Shown here piece after piece: positions 1 through 6,415 of a DNA stretch of 30,108 nt. The position numbers and the translations under genes are program-made. Below the pieces are notes generated by a model, which saw only the letters and a list, made by a program, of their open reading frames with translations, was not told the origin of the DNA and searched no databases. Source of the DNA: Ruminococcaceae bacterium UBA1730 (GTDB taxonomy: Bacteria > Bacillota > Clostridia > Oscillospirales > Acutalibacteraceae). Numbering within the stretch: position 1 is the first letter of the stretch; every line of letters starts with the position of its first letter. The DNA lies in the NCBI GenBank assembly GCA_002315935.1, contig DCII01000064.1, forward strand, positions 1 through 30,108, written 5' to 3'.

Positions 1-86
1 ATACTTTGTGTATTTCAAGGTTTTGTAACGCATTTCACGCCAAAACAGAGTGAAAAGATGCGACGACGCATTTATTCAGAGTTTCC
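1..86 (+). repeat. MITE-like element, copy A (right part, cut by window edge)
   Basis: The stretch from position 1 to the GTTTCC ending at 86 matches the right half of the 150-bp element at 13470-13619. Shared blocks are ATACTTTGTGT, TTTCACGCCAAAACAGA and GATGCGACGACGCATTTATTCAG. This copy has about 17 extra bases after the first block and a substitution in the terminal inverted repeat (AGTTTCC in place of CGTTTCC). The left end lies outside the window. It has no coding capacity. It lies just upstream of a terminator and the metal-uptake operon. Confidence 0.75.
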
Positions 87-128
87 ATAATCATAAAAAA
101 TTGACTTAAACTCATTAATAATTTTGCG

Positions 129-165
129 GCTGTGAATCGGAATTTTCCGGTTCACAGCTTTTTTC
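129..165 (+). terminator. Rho-independent terminator of an upstream gene
   Basis: A 12-bp stem (129-140 with 147-158, one G-U wobble) closes a six-base loop, AATTTT, and is followed at once by a run of six T. It would end transcription entering from the left edge, so the metal-uptake operon downstream is likely insulated and needs its own promoter. Confidence 0.75.
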
Positions 166-168
166 CGC

Positions 169-201
169 TCTTCATGAGAGAAAATAAAGTTCTCCATGAG
201 A
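169..201 (+). repeat. Pair of 11-bp direct repeats upstream of the metal-operon promoter
   Basis: TCTTCATGAGA (169-179) and TCTCCATGAGA (191-201) differ at one base and start 22 bases apart, about two helical turns. They lie 18 to 50 bases upstream of the -35 box at 219. The spacing would suit two subunits of a DNA-binding regulator on one face of the helix, but this is inference from position only. Confidence 0.3.
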
Positions 202-218
202 AAAAAGAAAATTGAAAA

Positions 219-247
219 TTGACATTATTGATATTATCTGTTAAAAT
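219..247 (+). promoter_or_regulatory. SigA-type promoter of the metal-uptake operon
   Basis: A perfect -35 box TTGACA (219-224) is followed by a 17-base spacer and a -10 box TAAAAT (242-247). A second -10-like TATAAT overlaps at 247-252 but its spacing is too long. Transcription would start near 253-255, inside the palindrome at 251-265. Confidence 0.7.
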
Positions 248-250
248 ATA

Positions 251-265
251 ATGACATATTGTCAT
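251..265 (+). promoter_or_regulatory. Palindromic candidate operator (Fur/Zur-type 7-1-7 layout)
   Basis: ATGACATATTGTCAT has two seven-base arms around one central base, with six of seven arm positions matching. It sits right after the -10 box and over the predicted start point, where a bound repressor would block transcription. Fur-family regulators (Fur, Zur, PerR) of Firmicutes use 15-bp 7-1-7 sites, and the genes that follow encode a metal importer. Which metal or repressor is involved cannot be read from the site. Confidence 0.5.
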
Positions 266-284
266 CGGAAGGAGAGAACACAGA

Positions 285-584
285 ATGAAGGAATTATTCA
301 GACGCATTTTTTCTGCGTTGATGGCAATTATCATTATTGTTTCAGTTCTCTGCCCGATTTGTTTTTTGATTGCCGAAGCGGGTCACGAATGCCCGGGCGA
401 GGATTGCCCCGTCTGCTGTGCCATAAATATTTGTGAAAATGTGCTGAAGCTGTTCGGCTTTGTTTCGTGCAGTCTGATTTCTGCGGCTGTTATCCGATTG
501 ATTGCAGTCTTAATCTCGGAAAAATACCGTGAATATTTTCATTGCGATTCTCTTATTTCCATGAAGGTTAAAATGACAGACTGA
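285..584 (+). CDS. Small Cys/His-rich membrane protein of the metal-uptake operon
   Basis: This 99-residue protein starts at an ATG ten bases after AAGGAG (269-274). It has two hydrophobic segments (about residues 9-31 and 58-78). Between them is a short polar stretch with H34, C36, C41, C44, C45 and C50 in the pattern HxCxGxxCPVCC. A second CxxC (C23, C26) lies at the end of the first membrane segment. It is the first gene after the operator-bearing promoter and precedes the ZnuA-type lipoprotein by about 100 bases. I recognise no named family. The clustered thiols and histidine, together with the operon context, suggest metal binding at the membrane surface, such as handing metal to the importer or sensing it. 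This is inference. No catalytic motif is visible. Confidence 0.75.
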   Translation: MKELFRRIFSALMAIIIIVSVLCPICFLIAEAGHECPGEDCPVCCAINICENVLKLFGFVSCSLISAAVIRLIAVLISEKYREYFHCDSLISMKVKMTD

Positions 585-684
585 CATCATTATTCTGCAT
601 GGGAGAAGGCTGCCCGAAATGACAGCTCAAATAGTGTTCTTCTTCCATGGATTTATTCTCATTTTAGTTTTCGGAGGAATAATG

Positions 685-1653
685 ATGAAGAAGTTTATTG
701 CAGTTCTGCTCTCGGCGATAATGATTATCGGTTTGTTCGCCTCATGCGGAGCAACTGAAAAATCAGAAAAAAAGCTTTCAATTGTAACAACAATTTTTCC
801 CGAATATGATTGGGTTAAGAATATTCTCGGCGAAAAGCTTGACGATGCCGATTTAACAATGCTTCTTGACAGCGGCGTTGACCTTCACAGCTTCCAGCCT
901 ACGGCGGATGACATAATAAAGATTTCCGCCTGCGATTTGTTTATCTATGTCGGCGGTGAATCCGATTCGTGGGTCAACGATGCTCTTAACGGAGCAGTTA
1001 ACAAGAACATGAAGGTTATAAATCTTCTTGAGGTTCTCGGCGATTCGGCAAAGGAAGAAGAAATTGTTGAAGGAATGCAGGCAGAGGAAGAAGAGGAAGA
1101 GGGCGAAGAAGGACCCGAATACGATGAACACGTTTGGCTTTCTCTTAAGAATTCTGCCGTTCTCGTTGGTGCAATAAGAGATTCGCTGATAAGCATTGAC
1201 GGCGAAAATGCAGAAACATACAAGTCAAATGCCGATTCTTATATTGAAAAAATCAACGCACTTGATGCGGAATATTCATCTGCAATTGAAGGGGCAAAGC
1301 TCAGAACCATTCTTTTTGCAGACCGTTTTCCGTTCCGTTATCTTGTTGATGATTACGGAATAGATTATTATGCCGCATTTGTCGGCTGTTCCGCCGAGAG
1401 CGAAGCAAGCTTTGAAACAATTGCCTTCCTTGCAGGAAAGGTTGATGAATTGAAGCTTGGTTCGGTTCTTACTCTTGAGGGCACAGACCATAAGATTGCG
1501 GAAACGGTTATTCAGACCACGGAATCCAAATCGGCAAGGATTATTTCAATGGATTCCATGCAGTCAATCACATCTGAGGATGTCGGAAACGGAGCGGATT
1601 ATCTTGCACTCATGGAAAAAAATCTCGAAGTGCTCAAGGAAGCTCTGAACTAA
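685..1653 (+). CDS. Metal ABC transporter substrate-binding lipoprotein (ZnuA/AdcA family)
   Basis: This is the extracytoplasmic metal-binding component of an ABC importer, of the TroA/ZnuA cluster. The start is placed at the second of two adjacent ATGs (682 and 685), seven bases after GGAGG (673-677). An in-frame ATG at 619 would spoil the signal peptide. With this start the protein has a lipoprotein signal with a lipobox Cys at residue 21 (LFASC). Family-like metal ligands are H68 (VDLHSFQPT) and H149 (DEHVWLS). Where ZnuA proteins usually carry a third His, this one has ADRFPFRY with D213. The metal loop that is His-rich in many ZnuA proteins is here almost all Glu (residues 123-148). Zinc or manganese are the likely substrates, and the altered ligand set leaves the metal open. 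It probably forms one operon with the ATPase and permease that follow. Confidence 0.88.
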   Translation: MKKFIAVLLSAIMIIGLFASCGATEKSEKKLSIVTTIFPEYDWVKNILGEKLDDADLTMLLDSGVDLHSFQPTADDIIKISACDLFIYVGGESDSWVNDALNGAVNKNMKVINLLEVLGDSAKEEEIVEGMQAEEEEEEGEEGPEYDEHVWLSLKNSAVLVGAIRDSLISIDGENAETYKSNADSYIEKINALDAEYSSAIEGAKLRTILFADRFPFRYLVDDYGIDYYAAFVGCSAESEASFETIAFLAGKVDELKLGSVLTLEGTDHKIAETVIQTTESKSARIISMDSMQSITSEDVGNGADYLALMEKNLEVLKEALN

Positions 1654-1666
1654 GGGGGAAAAAGAA

Positions 1667-2371
1667 ATGTCTCAATTGGAATGCCGTGATTTATGTCTCG
1701 GATATGACGGCAGAACGATTCTTCATAATCTGAATTTCAGCATAGACAGCGGCGATTATCTCTGCATAGTCGGCGAAAACGGTTCGGGCAAATCAACGCT
1801 GATGAAAACGATTCTCGGTCTTCAGTCTCCCATTTCGGGTGAAATAATAACAGGTGACGGTCTTCATCAGAATGAAATAGGTTATCTTCCTCAGCAGACG
1901 GTTGTTCAGAGAGATTTTCCGGCAACGGTTCGGGAAATTGTTCTTTCGGGTTGCCAGGCAAGATGTGGACTTCGCCCGTTTTATTCAAAAGAAGAAAAAA
2001 AGCTTGCCGATGAAAACATCGAAAAAATGGGCATCGCAAACCTCGGAAAACGCTGTTACAGAGAGCTTTCCGGCGGTCAGCAGCAGAGAGTTCTTCTTGC
2101 CCGTGCCTTATGTGCAACAAAGAAAATGCTTCTTCTTGATGAACCTGTTTCGGGTCTTGACCCGAAGGTTACCGCTGAAATGTATCAGCTCATCGAAGGT
2201 CTGAACAAAGACGGAATAACGGTCATCATGATTTCTCATGACATCGGTGCCGCTCTTTCCTATGCGGATAAAATTCTTCATATCGGTCAGAATGTGTTCT
2301 TCGGCACAAAGAAGGAATACCTTGAAAGCGAAGTCGGCAAGGGCTTCGGAATGAACGGAGGCAGAGAATGA
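1667..2371 (+). CDS. Metal ABC transporter ATP-binding protein (ZnuC family)
   Basis: This cytoplasmic ATPase powers metal import through the neighbouring permease. All hallmarks of an intact ABC ATPase are visible in its 234 residues: Walker A GENGSGKST (36-44), Q-loop at Q76/Q77, signature LSGGQQQR (134-141), Walker B MLLLDEP (154-160) and switch His191 in ISHD. The ATG follows the purine-rich ribosome site GGGGGAAAAAG. The gene starts 13 bases after the lipoprotein stop and overlaps the permease start by four bases, which suggests translational coupling. Length and motif spacing fit the ZnuC/MntB type ATPases closely. Confidence 0.93.
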   Translation: MSQLECRDLCLGYDGRTILHNLNFSIDSGDYLCIVGENGSGKSTLMKTILGLQSPISGEIITGDGLHQNEIGYLPQQTVVQRDFPATVREIVLSGCQARCGLRPFYSKEEKKLADENIEKMGIANLGKRCYRELSGGQQQRVLLARALCATKKMLLLDEPVSGLDPKVTAEMYQLIEGLNKDGITVIMISHDIGAALSYADKILHIGQNVFFGTKKEYLESEVGKGFGMNGGRE

Positions 2372-3219
2372 TGCTTGTTGATAAATTATCTCTGTATTTT
2401 CAGTATCCGTTTGTCAGATACGCTCTTGTGGTCGGCGTGCTTATCTCGCTGTGCTCGTCGCTTCTCGGCGTTACTCTGGTGCTGAAAAGATTTTCGTTCA
2501 TCGGCGATGGTCTTTCCCATGTTGCCTTCGGAGCAATGTCGGTTGCCGCCGTTCTCGGTCTGACAAATGATATGGTTCTTGTTCTGCCCGTCACGGTTAT
2601 CAGTGCAATTCTTCTTCTTGCGGCAGGTCAGAATGCAAAAATCAAGGGTGATGCTTCGGTTGCGATGATTTCAGTCGGTTCGCTTGCAATCGGTTACCTG
2701 TTGATGAACCTTTTTTCAACCTCATCAAATCTTTCGGGCGATGTCTGCTCAACTCTTTTCGGCTCAACCTCAATTCTTACTCTTTCAAAAACAGAGGTTA
2801 TTCTCTGCACGGTTCTTTCGGTTGTTGTTGTTGCCGCATTCGTATTTTTCTATAACAAAATATTCTGTGTCACCTTTGATGAATCATTTGCAAGAGCAAC
2901 GGGAACAAAGGCGGGAATATATAATCTTCTCATTGCTGTTATTATTGCAGTAATCATTGTTCTTGCGATGAATCTTGTCGGCTCGCTTCTCATATCGGCT
3001 CTCGTAATTTTCCCCGCTCTTTCGGCAATGAGAGTTTTCAGAAGCTTCAGGTCGGTAACAATCTGTTCGGCGGTTCTTTCGGTTTTCTGCTCATCTCTCG
3101 GAATTCTGATTTCCGTGCTTGCAGGAACACCGGTCGGCTCAACAATTGTTGCGGTTGACATAGTTGCCTTTGCTTTGTTTTCACTTATAGGATTTGTTTC
3201 GGGAGGAAAAAGTAAATGA
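2368..3219 (+). CDS. Metal ABC transporter permease (ZnuB / ABC-3 family)
   Basis: This integral membrane permease of 283 residues has about eight hydrophobic segments and forms the transmembrane channel of the importer. The segment around GDGLSHVAFGA (about residues 46-56) is typical of the ZnuB/MntC family, as is the length. The ATG overlaps the stop of the ATPase gene in ATGA, and a second in-frame ATG follows immediately at 2371. The 3' end overlaps the next lipoprotein gene in the same way. These overlaps make co-translation of ATPase, permease and lipoprotein likely. Confidence 0.92.
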   Translation: MMLVDKLSLYFQYPFVRYALVVGVLISLCSSLLGVTLVLKRFSFIGDGLSHVAFGAMSVAAVLGLTNDMVLVLPVTVISAILLLAAGQNAKIKGDASVAMISVGSLAIGYLLMNLFSTSSNLSGDVCSTLFGSTSILTLSKTEVILCTVLSVVVVAAFVFFYNKIFCVTFDESFARATGTKAGIYNLLIAVIIAVIIVLAMNLVGSLLISALVIFPALSAMRVFRSFRSVTICSAVLSVFCSSLGILISVLAGTPVGSTIVAVDIVAFALFSLIGFVSGGKSK

Positions 3220-3677
3220 AAAAAATAATAAGTGCTCTTCTTATCTTTATATTTATGTTTGGCTTTGCCGCCTGCGGAACGGAAAATAAGGTTGAAACCT
3301 CTACCGCCGCACCGGTTGCCGCAGAGCAGGATAATTCATCGGTTGATGTTGACCTCACCCAGCTCAGCAGCACGATGGTTTATTCCGAGGTTTACAATAT
3401 GATGACTACCCCCGAAAACTATATTGGCAAGGTTGTGAAAATGTCAGGCGATTTTGCACTCTATTCAAACGAAGCACAGAATTATTATGCTTGCGTCATA
3501 GCAGATGCAACAGCCTGTTGCCAGCAGGGTCTTGAATTTGTTCTCACGGGCGATAAGAAATATCCTGATGATTACCCCAAGGTTAACGACAAGATAACAG
3601 TTACAGGCGTTTTCGAAACATATTATGAGGGCGAAAACAGATACTGCCACCTCGTTGATGCTTCACTTGCGGCATAA
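3216..3677 (+). CDS. Small lipoprotein, possible OB-fold, translationally coupled to the metal permease
   Basis: The 153-residue product has a lipoprotein signal with lipobox FAAC (Cys20), then a low-complexity linker (about 24-48) and one compact domain (about 55-150). The domain pattern is a strand with YIGKVVKMSG, a segment with ACVIADATACC, and a final DKITVTGVFETY strand. It looks like a small five-stranded OB-type barrel, judged by eye rather than by a search. A Cys pair (C101, C102) sits next to C93. The start overlaps the permease stop in ATGA, so the protein almost certainly belongs to the uptake operon. A role as an accessory metal-binding or metal-delivery lipoprotein outside the membrane is inferred from context. 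Confidence 0.75.
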   Translation: MKKIISALLIFIFMFGFAACGTENKVETSTAAPVAAEQDNSSVDVDLTQLSSTMVYSEVYNMMTTPENYIGKVVKMSGDFALYSNEAQNYYACVIADATACCQQGLEFVLTGDKKYPDDYPKVNDKITVTGVFETYYEGENRYCHLVDASLAA

Positions 3678-3764
3678 AAACATTCGAAAATTTACGCCAT
3701 AAATATGAGCTGGTGTTGATTTATATTTGATGTTCCTTAATTATGACAAAAGGGGGATGGCAAA

Positions 3765-4526
3765 ATGAAAAATAAAACATTTTCAATTATAGCCGTTATG
3801 CTTGCTTCGGCAATTGCTTTGCTGATGTTCAGCGGTTGCAGAATCAAGGATGTTCCGACAGACCTCATTGAAACAACTGAGCAGGAGCAGACCTTTGAAG
3901 CTGTCACTCAGGAAGCACCTATAACGGGAGGATGGACCTATGCTTCCGAATTTACCGATGTTCAGATGCCGGAGGATGCTACTCAGGCTCTGACGAAGGC
4001 GGCCGCAATGGTTGACGGCGTTATCTATAAGCCTGTTGCGTATCTCGGCAGTCAGGTTGTTGCAGGTCTTAATTATGCTTTTATCTGCGAGGTTACAACC
4101 GTAACCGAAAATCCTGTTTCAACTCTCAATGTTGTCAAGGTTTACAGGGACACCGAGGGCAATGCAACCATTACCGGCTCAAAGGCGATAAGCCTTGCGG
4201 AATATAATGTTGATTCCGAAGCGAAGGCTCAGGAAACTCCGCTTCTTGCCGGCGGATGGTCTTTCGATGAGGCATCGGGAGGAAAGCTCCCCGAGGATGC
4301 CAAAAAGGCGTTTTCGACGGTTAAGCAGGAGCTTGATGGCAGTGAATATGAATCGCTCGCCTGCCTCGGCAGTCAGGTTGTTGCAGGCACCAATTATGCC
4401 GTTCTCTGCAAGGATGTCAGTGACGGAGAAAATATTTCTCTTTCGGTGATTATTATATATGCAGGTGTCGGCGGAGAAAATCAGATTGTTTCAATCGGAG
4501 CGTTTGCAATGCCGGATTTCCAATAA
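3765..4526 (+). CDS. Lipoprotein with two tandem cystatin-like domains
   Basis: The 253-residue protein begins after the ribosome site AAGGGGGA and carries a lipobox FSGC (Cys25). After a linker come two homologous domains (about 55-150 and 163-250). Each opens with GGW (55-57 and 163-165) and has the same LGSQVVAGxNYA hairpin (QVVAG at 97-101 and 204-208). A glycine near the N-terminus followed by a QxVxG loop and a Tyr is the signature of cystatins, which plug the active site of papain-like cysteine proteases. The match to the eukaryotic QVVAGTNY motif is exact in the second domain. No Pro-Trp loop is visible. A surface-anchored inhibitor of host or rival cysteine proteases is plausible but unproven. 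The cystatin fold alone also occurs in non-inhibitory proteins. The gene lies 87 bases after the metal operon and ends at a shared terminator. Confidence 0.75.
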   Translation: MKNKTFSIIAVMLASAIALLMFSGCRIKDVPTDLIETTEQEQTFEAVTQEAPITGGWTYASEFTDVQMPEDATQALTKAAAMVDGVIYKPVAYLGSQVVAGLNYAFICEVTTVTENPVSTLNVVKVYRDTEGNATITGSKAISLAEYNVDSEAKAQETPLLAGGWSFDEASGGKLPEDAKKAFSTVKQELDGSEYESLACLGSQVVAGTNYAVLCKDVSDGENISLSVIIIYAGVGGENQIVSIGAFAMPDFQ

Positions 4527-4552
4527 TCCAGTTAAAATGCAAAACAAAGATA

Positions 4553-4592
4553 CCCACTGAAAACGGAGAATTCTCCCTTCAGTGGGCTTTTC
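4553..4592. terminator. Bidirectional terminator between convergent genes
   Basis: A nine-base stem CCCACTGAA (4553-4561) pairs with TTCAGTGGG (4578-4586), and an inner palindrome GGAGAATTCTCC (4565-4576) extends the fold. The + strand continues with CTTTTCTGTTTG. The opposite strand continues with a T-rich stretch. It separates the cystatin-like gene from the MFS gene and could serve both. Confidence 0.75.
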
Positions 4593-4608
4593 TGTTTGTG
4601 ATAAAATT

Positions 4609-5892
4609 TTATTTTCTGTTTTCGACCTGCTTTGAAACAACTTTTCTGTTGAACACAAGACAAATAACGGTGAATATTGCTGTTATTGCACAGAGAATTT
4701 GCTGACCGCTTGCATGAATACCCATGAAAGAGTTTCCGTTGTTTTGAATATAATTCAGAATGAAGCTTCCGACAAACGATGCTCCGAAGCCGAGAATTCC
4801 ACGAACGCTGTTGCATACAGCTATGCCGGAAAGAATATATTCATCTTCAACGAAGCAGTATGTCATGTTGAAGCAGTTTTGACCCGTTCCTGCGTAACCC
4901 ATCTGGAAAAGAACTGTAAAAGGAACAATCAGCAGACCATGCTTGGGAGAAGCGAAAATTCCGATAACGAAGGCGGCGAGATTCAGAAGATTGCCGAGAT
5001 AGAAGCCGTTTGCATAGCCGTATCTGTCTGAATATTTGCCCAGAGGCTTCGAAATTGCAAATCTGGAAAGGCAGGAAGCAAAATTTATCATCTGAATTCT
5101 GCTGACCGAAAGTCCGAGGTCAACTGTTTTGTATGTGCCCATGAAGCCGACGGTCAGATACCTTGCAAATTCTGTCAGCGAAACGAGAATAATTGTGTTG
5201 CGGAAGCTTCTGTTGCCGAAGGTGTGGCGGATAATTTCCTTAAAGCTCTGCAATGCGTTGCTCTCGGCAAGAGGAAGCTCCTTCATTCTTGCAAGGCAGA
5301 TGAAATTGAAAATGCACACAACAACCATCGAAATTGAAAGAAATCCGAAAGCACCGTGAAGATTACCCGATGTTTCAAACCGGTCAACAACATAGCCTGC
5401 ACCGAGGGTGAAGAAAATTCCTGCGAAGAGCGAAATCATTTCTTTTATTGCGGAATATGTACCTCTGTTGTCGGGCGAAACGAAGGAATTTCCCCATTTA
5501 TAACAGAGGGTGTTGTTGAGATAGAGTGCAAGATAGCCGAGAAGGATGAGTGCCGTAACCGCAGCTGCTTTTCCCCTGAACGAAATCGGCATGAACGGAA
5601 CCGTGAAAACTGCCGCAAAGAGAAGCTGACTTGCTGTGTCAACGATTATAATATATTTTTTAATTCTTTTCAGTTTTCCCGCAAGAGGAACGGAAAGAAG
5701 CTGAAAAAGAAAGGTTATCATAATGAGAGATGAAATAACTCCCGTTGCCGCATCGCTCAGACCTATATCCTTCAGAAGCTTTGCAAGAAAGGCATCCGAG
5801 GAGAGAAGGGCGATGAAGTATTCAAACATACATTGCAGAGAGTATGCGTTGCGGGATGATTTATATTCTTTTGAATCAAATATGTTTTCCAT
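4609..5892 (-). CDS. Major facilitator superfamily (MFS) transporter
   Basis: This 427-residue membrane protein has about twelve hydrophobic segments, the usual MFS length and layout. The loop LAGKLKRIKKY (near residues 70-80) sits where the conserved MFS loop 2-3 motif with its basic residues belongs, and a similar SKPLGKYSDRYGY loop lies in the second half. The ATG at 5890-5892 follows GAGG with eight bases between, and a good promoter lies upstream. The substrate is not readable from the sequence. The gene points toward the metal operon and away from the pilus genes, and nothing ties it to either. It is a single-gene unit ending at the shared terminator. Confidence 0.88.
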   Translation of the reverse strand: MENIFDSKEYKSSRNAYSLQCMFEYFIALLSSDAFLAKLLKDIGLSDAATGVISSLIMITFLFQLLSVPLAGKLKRIKKYIIIVDTASQLLFAAVFTVPFMPISFRGKAAAVTALILLGYLALYLNNTLCYKWGNSFVSPDNRGTYSAIKEMISLFAGIFFTLGAGYVVDRFETSGNLHGAFGFLSISMVVVCIFNFICLARMKELPLAESNALQSFKEIIRHTFGNRSFRNTIILVSLTEFARYLTVGFMGTYKTVDLGLSVSRIQMINFASCLSRFAISKPLGKYSDRYGYANGFYLGNLLNLAAFVIGIFASPKHGLLIVPFTVLFQMGYAGTGQNCFNMTYCFVEDEYILSGIAVCNSVRGILGFGASFVGSFILNYIQNNGNSFMGIHASGQQILCAITAIFTVICLVFNRKVVSKQVENRK

Positions 5893-5921
5893 TTGTCAGT
5901 CCTCAAAAATTTTTATGATTC

Positions 5922-5950
5922 ATAATACCATATGACTTTTTTAAAATCAA
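5922..5950 (-). promoter_or_regulatory. Promoter of the MFS transporter gene
   Basis: Read on the minus strand, TTGATT (5945-5950) and TATTAT (5922-5927) are separated by exactly 17 bases. The -10 box lies about 30 bases before the ATG, leaving a short leader with the GAGG ribosome site. Confidence 0.6.
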
Positions 5951-5960
5951 CGGCAAACTG

Positions 5961-5989
5961 TTGATACATTCGGCAAATTGTGATAAAAT
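5961..5989 (+). promoter_or_regulatory. Possible distal + strand promoter upstream of pilB
   Basis: TTGATA (5961-5966), a 17-base spacer and TAAAAT (5984-5989) form a credible SigA-type promoter, back to back with the MFS promoter. It would give a leader of more than 400 bases before pilB, or a separate short RNA. The 5990-6290 stretch is AT-rich and shows no supported gene. It contains an A/T-only hairpin near 6138-6156 followed by T residues. Confidence 0.4.
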
Positions 5990-6293
5990 ATTGTTTATAA
6001 TACATAGTAATATACCTTATCATATGGAATGAGGCAGTTGAGGCTGACAAAAAGACCGCTCAAACGCAAAAAACAAGGATAATGTGCAGAAACATAATTA
6101 TAAATTGTAATTAAAATAACTGATTTATAGATAATCAAAAAATATTTTTGATAATTTTTTCTGCAGATGTATATGGTATTTGCTTTAAGCGAAAACCGTT
6201 GACATATACGAGATATTGAGAATAATTGTTCAATAATATCAGCCAAAGTCTGAAAATATTGTGTAAAATGCAATATTTTTTAAAAAATAATCC

Positions 6294-6324
6294 TTGACAG
6301 AAAGACAAAATTGTATAATAATAT
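6294..6324 (+). promoter_or_regulatory. Probable proximal promoter of pilB
   Basis: A perfect TTGACA (6294-6299) lies upstream of an overlapping AT series, TATAATAATATAAG (6314-6327). The clean TATAAT is only 14 bases away, whereas TAATAA and AATAAT at 16-17 bases have better spacing, so the exact -10 is uncertain. The start would fall near 6330, giving a leader of about 85 bases that contains the switch-like hairpins. Confidence 0.55.
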
Positions 6325-6343
6325 AAGAATATTATAGGGTTTC

Positions 6344-6412
6344 GTATCGGTTTTGCATACAAAATTCGACGGAAAGGAGCGATACATCCCGTAAACAGAA
6401 TCGGGAGTATCG
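6344..6412 (+). promoter_or_regulatory. pilB leader with mutually exclusive hairpins over the ribosome site
   Basis: CGATAC (6380-6385) can pair with GTATCG at 6344-6349 or with GTATCG at 6407-6412. The second pairing continues with TCCCG/CGGGA (6387-6391 with 6402-6406), giving an 11-bp stem with one bulge that ends four bases before the start codon. It buries GGGAG (6403-6407), the only well-spaced Shine-Dalgarno site. Another AAGGAG (6374-6379) sits before the hairpin and could be brought near the ATG by the folded stem. This could be translational control of pilB. I could not match it to a known riboswitch class. Confidence 0.5.
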
Positions 6413-6415
6413 AAA

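Noticed and set aside
619..684. N-terminal extension of the ZnuA-type gene from the ATG at 619
   Set aside because: A GGGAGAAGG lies about ten bases upstream, but the extension would put a second hydrophobic stretch before the lipoprotein signal. The ATGs at 682/685 have their own GGAGG.
6029..6082. 17-codon Arg/Lys-rich frame in the gap before pilB
   Set aside because: No ribosome site and too short to support.
6330..6415. Cyclic di-GMP riboswitch (class I or II) in the pilB leader
   Set aside because: Expected from T4P biology in Clostridia, but the conserved core sequences of either class were not recognised. Only the alternative hairpins are reported.
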